In this document: in pieces, positions 14,958 to 19,022 of the stretch
Layout of the letters: the number at the start of each line of letters is the position of its first letter
How positions within the stretch are numbered: the stretch's first letter is position 1
DNA from: Aliitabrizicola sp031408575
Lineage (GTDB): Bacteria > Pseudomonadota > Alphaproteobacteria > Rhodobacterales > Rhodobacteraceae
Assembly (NCBI GenBank): GCA_031408575.1
Contig: JANNWS010000188.1
Coordinates: forward strand, 1-19,022
Length of the DNA stretch: 19,022 bases
Reading direction: 5' to 3'
Program-made: the position numbers and the translations under genes
The notes under the pieces: model-generated
Databases searched by the model: none
Seen by the model: the letters and a program-made list of their open reading frames with translations, nothing else
Told to the model about the DNA's origin: nothing

Positions 14958-15356
14958 AGGCGTTCAACCAGCCCGACCAGAAAGGTGCTGTAGAAGTCTG
15001 GCGGCACGTCGCCGACCAACTCCGCCCGCGCTGGCCTACATAGCCTTCCCGGCCCAGCACCGGACCAAGCTTCACATCACCAACCCATTGGAGCGCCTGA
15101 ACAAGGAGGTGAAACGCCGGGCCCATGTTGTAGGGATCTTCCTCCAAAGAGGACAGCATCCTGCGCTTGATCGGCGCCGTCCTGTTCGAGCAGAATGACG
15201 ACTGGCAGAGCCAACACCGCTACATGATGGTCGAGGCCTTCAGCCAGATCGACACCGCCCAGCTCGACCCGCTTCTAAGCATAACCACACAGGCCGCCTA
15301 ACCGATGATCCCAAAGGGCCATCCCAAAATTTACACCAGCTTGACGGACGCTACCT

Positions 15357-15950
15357 TACTCTGCCCGCAGCAAGACTATCCCGCCACTTCCGTGGCAAAC
15401 TTTTGCACTGCCGTTTCACCGGACGCACGATGATCTGAACCGCATTTCCGATCTGTTGCATTTGCCAATCGCACCGGGCACCGTGACACCGTTTCTGGCG
15501 ATGTCCGAAATCACCCGTTTCATCGGCCGGAACGTGTCGCCCCCCGCGACTTCGCTGGATGGGCTCGAACTGCTCGGCTCGGACGCGCGCGACGATACGC
15601 GGGCGGGGATCGCCCGCTTCGTCGCGGCCCTTGCCGCTGTGGGCGAACCTGCGGATCACCCTTTCGCCGGGTTGACGGTGATGGACCTTCAGCCGACTGA
15701 TCTTGCGCGCCTTGGTCAGGAACTGGACGCGGCGCTTTCCGCTTCAGCGCGGGTTGCGGAAAAGGCGGCCCAACTAGCTGCGGCCCTTGGTCTTTCCATT
15801 CCAGAATCCCTGTGTGGCATCGCCGCACTTGGCGAGGCGCTTGCGGCGCTGGGTGCTGCACCGGCCACCGGTGCCGCCCATATCACCCAGCTGTTGGACC
15901 GCGCTACGGAACTCAGAGGCGCCGCGATGCGCCGCATCGGCGCGACGTGA
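15357..15950 (+). pseudogene. 5'-truncated ORF abutting IS256-A
   Basis: The frame is open from the right end of IS256-A to TGA 15950, about 197 residues with no good start until Met codons deep inside (15456, 15501). The peptide begins TIPPLPWQTFALPFHRTHDD, then DLLHLPIAPGTVTPFLAMSE, a VMDLQPTDLARLGQELDAAL helix and an Ala-rich, probably coiled-coil C-terminal part. It looks like an internal piece of a long protein. It faintly recalls the mid-region of large bacterial helicase-like proteins with DUF4011/DUF3320 domains, but I cannot confirm that. No catalytic motif is present. It was probably beheaded when the IS or an adjoining deletion arose; the C-terminus may also be lost. Confidence 0.5.
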
Positions 15951-16036
15951 ACGTCCAATGCTGTCCCTGACTGCCTTGACAATTTCTTGAAAGAACGCCG
16001 CCTGACCCAGCGACGCCGAGCAAAGGGCTGCGCATT

Positions 16037-16384
16037 TCAGGGCGTAAGAAGCCGCGTCAGCATATGGCGGACATGATCCTGGCCGCCGAAAAAGATCGCC
16101 AATATGCGGACCCGCTGTTCCGCTTCGTTCACGTCGAACCAGTAGATGGCCCGATCGATCGTCAAATGTCGCAGACCTGGCAGCAGATCATCGTGACGCT
16201 CACCCCGATACGGCGCCGCAGACAGCCGGTCGGCCTCCTGCCGGATCTCGCGGATGCGGGCCTCGCTATGATCCAGTGCTGCATCAACGCTTTCGCCGAA
16301 GCCTCGGTAGCTTTCGAACAGGTGGTCGAAGATCAGGTCAAAATCACGCTCGGCTTCCGCCGAAAATTCAATTCTGAACCGCAT
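16037..16384 (-). CDS. parE: ParE/RelE-superfamily toxin
   Basis: A 115-residue toxin of the ParE family, whose members usually poison DNA gyrase; RelE-type mRNA cleavage is the alternative. The fold pattern is visible: N-terminal strand and helix (FRIEFSAEAERDFDLIFDHL), a central region LSAAPYRGERHDDLLPGLRH, the strand IDRAIYWFDV, and the strand VRILAIFFGGQDHVRHM ending the domain. It starts inside the antitoxin gene with a 17-bp overlap, the normal antitoxin-first arrangement that ensures coupled translation. Somewhat longer than typical ParE (about 95-100 residues). Confidence 0.88.
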   Translation of the reverse strand: MRFRIEFSAEAERDFDLIFDHLFESYRGFGESVDAALDHSEARIREIRQEADRLSAAPYRGERHDDLLPGLRHLTIDRAIYWFDVNEAEQRVRILAIFFGGQDHVRHMLTRLLTP

Positions 16385-16643
16385 GTGCGCGGCGCTTTTC
16401 AGTGATCATGAGCGCGATGGCCTTGTCCATCTGGGCGCCGCTGACAAACGCCCCGGCGCTGCGCTGATCCAGCAGCGCTTTCAGTGCCGTCCGGTGCAAA
16501 TCGTCGTCCTGTATGCGTTGCCGCAGCAGGTCGATCCCCTGTTGCAACACCGCGCTGACGCTCGAATAGCGCCCGGCTTCGACCAGTTCCTTAGCGAAAC
16601 TGTGCTGTTCGTCGGTCAACGAGATCGAAGATTTCACCGTCAT
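16368..16643 (-). CDS. parD: ParD-family antitoxin
   Basis: A 91-residue antitoxin when started at ATG 16643; the open frame reaches further, to 16676, but that extension covers the promoter. The N-terminal ribbon-helix-helix DNA-binding domain reads SSISLTDEQHSFAKELVEAG followed by RYSSVSAVLQQGIDLLRQR, close to the CopG/ParD consensus (the GRYSSVSAVLQ turn is diagnostic). The C-terminal half (HRTALKALLDQRSAGAFV) would wrap the toxin. It neutralises ParE and represses its own operon; a palindrome overlaps its -10 box. It sits first in the two-gene operon. Confidence 0.9.
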   Translation of the reverse strand: MTVKSSISLTDEQHSFAKELVEAGRYSSVSAVLQQGIDLLRQRIQDDDLHRTALKALLDQRSAGAFVSGAQMDKAIALMITEKRRAHAVQN

Positions 16644-16663
16644 GAGGACACTCTTTTTGCCGC

Positions 16664-16692
16664 AAGGTAATACCAAGTAGCACCCAAGTCAA
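16664..16692 (-). promoter_or_regulatory. parDE promoter with overlapping operator palindrome
   Basis: On the minus strand a -35 TTGACT (complement of 16687-16692) and -10 TACCTT (complement of 16664-16669) are separated by exactly 17 bp, upstream of parD ATG 16643. GGTAATACC (16666-16674), a 9-bp palindrome with one central base and near-symmetric flanks AA/AA, overlaps the -10 box. That placement suits autorepression by the ribbon-helix-helix antitoxin. Binding is inferred. Confidence 0.6.
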
Positions 16693-16839
16693 CCGCCCCG
16701 ATTGGTGGGCGGGCGACAGGCTTCCAGCGATGATCGGTGCGCCAGAATTTCAATTAACCTCGTCCATTCAGTAACTTATGAGTTGCTCTCTTTTGACGTC
16801 GTGCGCTGTCTGCAGCCATCGCAACGCAATGGAGGCCCC

Positions 16840-17049
16840 ATGAAACCCCTCACAACCCACGAAGAATTCTGCCTGAAGAACGCCGCCCACTTTGTCGCTG
16901 CCCGCGGTCGGACGCCCGCCACCCGCACGCGGGAGCAATTCGCAACCCTGCCCGAGGCGCAGGCCTTTGGCGCGGCGATCGGCGACGGCCGGACCATGAT
17001 CTACGCGGTCACCGGCCTCGGGCATTCCGCCCACATCACCAACGCCTGA
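16840..17049 (+). CDS. Small conserved-type hypothetical protein
   Basis: 69 residues starting at ATG 16840, chosen because GGAGG lies 4 nt upstream; the frame extends back to 16702 without a good start. The sequence opens MKPLTTHEEFCLKNAAHFVA and ends with GRTMIYAVTGLGHSAHITNA. The arrangement, a basic middle (ARGRTPATRTREQF) and a compact alpha/beta C-terminus, suggests a small soluble protein. I recognise no named family. It heads a run of three same-strand genes with good ribosome binding sites, separated by 16 nt from the next. The layout is typical of plasmid or integrative-element backbone genes. The preceding 16693-16839 holds no other gene I can support. Confidence 0.7.
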   Translation: MKPLTTHEEFCLKNAAHFVAARGRTPATRTREQFATLPEAQAFGAAIGDGRTMIYAVTGLGHSAHITNA

Positions 17050-17065
17050 CCCCAAGGAGGCCAAG

Positions 17066-17614
17066 ATGAAAACCAAAGCCCACACCGCCGCGCAGATCGA
17101 CACGCTCGCCCAGCGCCTGTCCGACACGCCGATCGAACTGGCTACGAGCGCCAGGAAGGCGGGCGATAGCTTCGCCCGCTTGCTGGCGGCAAGGATCGGC
17201 ACGGAGCGCGCAGCCCTTGCCTTTACCTCGATCATGACGGCCGAGACGTTCGATCAGGCCGAGGCCCGGCTGACCTTGGTGCTGGACTACGGCAACATCG
17301 ATCCCGCGGGGGAGCCGATCACGGCGCCCATCGACGAACCGAAGTCGGCAACCGCCCCGGTGATCGGCAAGCGCCAAGCCATCCGAGATCAGGCGCAGAC
17401 CGGCGCTCTGCCGCAGGCGCCGGATTTCTCCAAGCCCACCCACGCCCGGTTCCGCGCCAAGCTGGCGCAGATCGTCGCCTTGGCCGAAGCGGGCGACATC
17501 GCCGCTCTGCTGGCATTCGAGATCAACCCGGTCTCGTCCAGCCCCAAGGCGATGGCCCGCTACCGCGACCTCTGCGTGATCGCGATCACCGCCCGCGCGC
17601 AGGTAACAGCATGA
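17066..17614 (+). CDS. Hypothetical protein, alpha-helical
   Basis: 182 residues; AAGGAGG 5 nt before ATG marks the start clearly. The N-terminal half is helical (IDTLAQRLSDTPIELATSAR), the middle is a Pro/Ala-rich linker (EPITAPIDEPKSATAPVIGK), and the C-terminal half is again helical, with FSKPTHARFRAKLAQIVALA followed by DIAALLAFEINPVSSSPKAM. The final part, a run of helices with small residues, resembles a domain seen in other plasmid- or ICE-borne hypotheticals, but no function is known to me. Its stop overlaps the next start (ATGA), so the two are probably translated together. Confidence 0.75.
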   Translation: MKTKAHTAAQIDTLAQRLSDTPIELATSARKAGDSFARLLAARIGTERAALAFTSIMTAETFDQAEARLTLVLDYGNIDPAGEPITAPIDEPKSATAPVIGKRQAIRDQAQTGALPQAPDFSKPTHARFRAKLAQIVALAEAGDIAALLAFEINPVSSSPKAMARYRDLCVIAITARAQVTA

Positions 17615-17946
17615 AGATCACCCGCGAACTCGCCCCCGCCGATCGCTACCTCTATGACTTTGGGCTCTGTAGCTACGAAAACGGCTGGGCGCAGGTCGAT
17701 ACCACGCAGGATGCGTCGTGCTTCGGAACATGGGCCAACCCGACCCGGTTGATGATCTTCAGCTATTGTGAGGGCGACACGACCTTGAAGGAGGCCGCGT
17801 CGCCCGAGGAGTTCGCCGCCGAACTGTGGGAGATCGATGCTTGGAACCGGGCACATGGCTATGGCCCCGCGTGGATCGATCCGGGGTTTGATCCGGCGAT
17901 GAAGGAGGCGTTCGTTGCGTTGGGTCTGGAGGAAATGTTGCACTGA
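17611..17946 (+). CDS. Hypothetical protein, third gene of the small operon
   Basis: 111 residues, starting four bases before the previous stop ends (ATGA), so translationally coupled. Acidic, rich in Trp and Tyr: YLYDFGLCSYENGWAQVDT, then GTWANPTRLMIFSYCEGDTT, EFAAELWEIDAWNR and the C-terminal PAMKEAFVALGLEEMLH. No transmembrane segment or signal peptide. No named family recognised; such a compact acidic protein in mobile-element DNA could be a protein-binding partner or anti-restriction-type factor, but this is speculation. It ends 82 bp from the convergent winged-helix gene. Confidence 0.72.
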   Translation: MKITRELAPADRYLYDFGLCSYENGWAQVDTTQDASCFGTWANPTRLMIFSYCEGDTTLKEAASPEEFAAELWEIDAWNRAHGYGPAWIDPGFDPAMKEAFVALGLEEMLH

Positions 17947-17948
17947 AT

Positions 17949-18007
17949 GTCCGGCGCCCGCCTTGGCTAGAGGTGCCGAAACGATCAACCCACACAACCC
18001 GCCGGAC
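17949..18007. terminator. Inverted repeat between convergent genes
   Basis: GTCCGGCG (17949-17956) is complementary to CGCCGGAC (18000-18007), with 43 nt between the arms, in the gap between two convergent genes. It could contribute to termination, but the loop is long and there is no T-tract. Confidence 0.25.
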
Positions 18008-18028
18008 TGTCCGACGTTCAGGATTGGT

Positions 18029-18994
18029 TCAATGCACGCCCCGCGCTCGCAATCGCTCTGACGTGACGAGGCCGCGTGACAGCATGGCGTCGCGGATTGT
18101 GTTGCTGATGGTGTTGGCAGGCAGGAACTTGTCCGAGTTGACCATGTCGGCATAGAAGGCCGCGAGTTCATCGGCGCTGGGCCGGGCGCCCTCCGTGCGC
18201 TTGGGTTGGCGTTTGCTGGTCGGGGTCCTCGGGGAGGCTGCTGCGGCCTGCGCATCGCACTTGGCGGCGCGTTCCATCGCTCGGTCGAGGGCCTTGGGTC
18301 CATCGGGCGGGGCAGGGTGGTCCCTCCGGGTTTCGGTGGCGGTCTCGATGATCCGGTCCTCGGTGAGGCCAAGGTCGTCGATCCAGCGGCGCGCGTGGGT
18401 TTTGGCGGGCCAACCCTGCCACCAGGCGGGCAGGGAGCCGTTCGGATCGATGCCCAACGCATTCAGCAGCTCTGCGAAGAAACGATCAAATTCAATCTCG
18501 CGCGCTTGCGCATCCTCCTCCTCCTTTACAGGTTTAGTTAAAGGTTCTCTTACAAGGTTATACTCCGGATTCCGGAGATGGCTTTCGGGAAAATCCGGAG
18601 ATGGAACGCCCGGAAATCTGGAGATGGCTCCATCTGGCGATTCCGGAGATGGGTCGTCATTTTCTTCCATGATTTCAACAAACCCATCTTCGCTTTCCGG
18701 AGGTGGCTTTTGCGAGAATCCCTGCTCGAACCCGAGGATATAACGGGTTGGCAGACGCCGGTGGGTGCGCAGATCTTTGACGCGGATGCGGTGGATCAGG
18801 CGCAGTTTCTCCAGCGTGGCGAGATGATCGTTCAGGGCGGAGATCGACATTTCCGCATCTTCGGCCAGCCGCGCCTGGGTTGGGAAACAGCCGAAGTCCG
18901 GGTTGTGCCGGTCGCAGAGGAACCACAGGACGATCTTGGTGGCAGGCTTCAGCCCGCGCTGCTGGATGGCCCAGTTGGTGGCGGCGTGGCTCAT
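18029..18994 (-). CDS. Winged-helix protein, replication-initiator-like
   Basis: 321 residues. The N-terminal 80 form a helix-turn-helix domain of the HTH_36/winged-helix kind: ATKIVLWFLCDRHNPDFGCF, then PTQARLAEDAEMSISALNDH and LATLEKLRLIHRIRV. Next comes a low-complexity Pro/Ser/Glu linker (about 95-155) encoded by the DNA repeats listed separately, then a C-terminal domain with REIEFDRFFAELLNALGID, LPAWWQGWPAKTHARRWID and a basic tail region. Such proteins occur on alphaproteobacterial plasmids and integrative elements as replication or copy-control proteins; the function is inferred. GGAG lies 8-9 nt before ATG 18994. The gene is convergent with the small operon. Confidence 0.75.
   Translation of the reverse strand: MSHAATNWAIQQRGLKPATKIVLWFLCDRHNPDFGCFPTQARLAEDAEMSISALNDHLATLEKLRLIHRIRVKDLRTHRRLPTRYILGFEQGFSQKPPPESEDGFVEIMEENDDPSPESPDGAISRFPGVPSPDFPESHLRNPEYNLVREPLTKPVKEEEDAQAREIEFDRFFAELLNALGIDPNGSLPAWWQGWPAKTHARRWIDDLGLTEDRIIETATETRRDHPAPPDGPKALDRAMERAAKCDAQAAAASPRTPTSKRQPKRTEGARPSADELAAFYADMVNSDKFLPANTISNTIRDAMLSRGLVTSERLRARGVH
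18569..18706 (+). repeat. Five iteron-like 13-bp direct repeats
   Basis: Copies of ATTCCGGAGATGG on the + strand begin at 18569 (exact), 18592 (AATCCGGAGATGG), 18615 (AATCTGGAGATGG), 18640 (exact) and 18694 (TTTCCGGAGGTGG). The first four are spaced 23, 23 and 25 bp, near two helical turns, so they present the same DNA face. They lie within the linker-coding part of the winged-helix gene; copies 1 and 3 fall in reading frames different from 2, 4 and 5, so the repeat is not simply a peptide repeat. A related inverted ATCTCCGGA lies at 19000-19008 just before that gene's start. Confidence 0.65.
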
Positions 18995-19022
18995 GGACGA
19001 TCTCCGGACATGGAATAAGGCC

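Larger units (their letters stand above)
12798..15301 (+). pseudogene. IS256-family transposase A, broken
   Basis: From ATG 12798 (GAGGAG 6 nt upstream) the protein is a typical IS256 transposase through YLWLDATYLKVREGG, which holds the first catalytic Asp. It then meets TGA at 13413-13415 where Trp is usual. The frame continues as TEFLRSLKARGLDGVKLVIS, but the second catalytic Asp is Glu (LVISEAHTGLK instead of LVISDAH). At 13609-13616 element B interrupts it. The remainder resumes after 14957 (AFNQPDQKGAVEVWRHVADQ). About 19 residues are then missing between LRPRW and LAYIAFPAQH, apparently by deletion across a short TGGCCT-like repeat. One more frameshift lies after VVGIFLQ, and it ends DPLLSITTQAA at 15301. 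It is clearly non-functional. Confidence 0.88.
12678..15355 (+). mobile_element. IS256-family element A, interrupted by element B
   Basis: The left end GGTAGTGTCCG (12678) and the complement of the right end GGTAGCGTCCG (ending 15355) match at 10 of 11 positions, with further agreement at TGGTG and AAATT, so these are terminal inverted repeats. Subtracting element B and one target copy leaves about 1.34 kb, close to normal for IS256-family elements. The flanks differ (ATTCCGCC on the left, TTACTCTG on the right), so no 8-9 bp target duplication remains. The sequence on the left is phage portal and on the right an unrelated truncated ORF, consistent with deletion or recombination through this element. 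Confidence 0.85.

Noticed and set aside
18541..18710. CRISPR array
   Set aside because: The repeats are only 13 bp with about 10-bp gaps and lie inside a coding gene; CRISPR repeats and spacers are much longer.
18029..18994. The linker of the winged-helix protein as a simple peptide repeat
   Set aside because: Only some repeat copies share a frame; copies 1 and 3 encode different residues, so a DNA-level repeat fits better.

Overview
The window is high-GC DNA with long antisense shadow ORFs, -ATGA- gene overlaps and gene families that point to an alphaproteobacterium, most likely Rhodobacterales (Paracoccus/Rhodobacter/Roseobacter type). That assignment is inferred from protein resemblance and base composition; no marker gene is present.

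Region 1 (about 1-9276, + strand) is a tightly packed catabolic operon. It begins with a fused sugar-type ABC transporter (two ATPase domains plus an RbsC-like permease in one chain). Then come maleylacetate reductase, hydroxyquinol-type intradiol dioxygenase, a ketopantoate-reductase-like enzyme, a small protein resembling the MIF/tautomerase superfamily, both subunits of 3-oxoadipate CoA-transferase (pcaI, pcaJ), 3-oxoadipyl-CoA thiolase (pcaF) and a VOC-fold protein. Read as a pathway: hydroxyquinol -> maleylacetate -> 3-oxoadipate -> 3-oxoadipyl-CoA -> succinyl-CoA + acetyl-CoA. The ring hydroxylase or decarboxylase that would feed it, the solute-binding protein and a regulator are not in the window and may lie upstream. 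Three members (transporter, PanE-like, tautomerase-like) are not part of the textbook pathway.

Region 2 (9277-10360) holds a convergent TauE/SafE-family membrane protein, separated from the operon by a hairpin.

Region 3 (10361-15355) is a scar of mobile DNA. It contains a decayed IS5-family element, an AT-rich stretch with one possible small membrane protein, the C-terminal piece of a GntR/FCD regulator joined in frame to a lambda-type phage portal fragment, and an IS256-family element (A) that is itself split by a second, intact IS256-family element (B). B has an 8-bp target duplication; A and the IS5 element have no matching flanks, which suggests deletions or recombination at their outer edges.

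Region 4 (15356-19022) looks like plasmid or integrative-element DNA. A 5'-truncated ORF abuts IS256-A. It is followed by a ParDE toxin-antitoxin pair with a promoter and an overlapping palindrome, a run of three small uncharacterised genes in one orientation, and a convergent winged-helix, replication-initiator-like gene containing a cluster of 13-bp direct repeats spaced 23-25 bp, resembling iterons.

No tRNA, rRNA or CRISPR array was recognised. The most interesting leads are the unexplained members of the hydroxyquinol operon and the iteron-like repeats inside the winged-helix gene.
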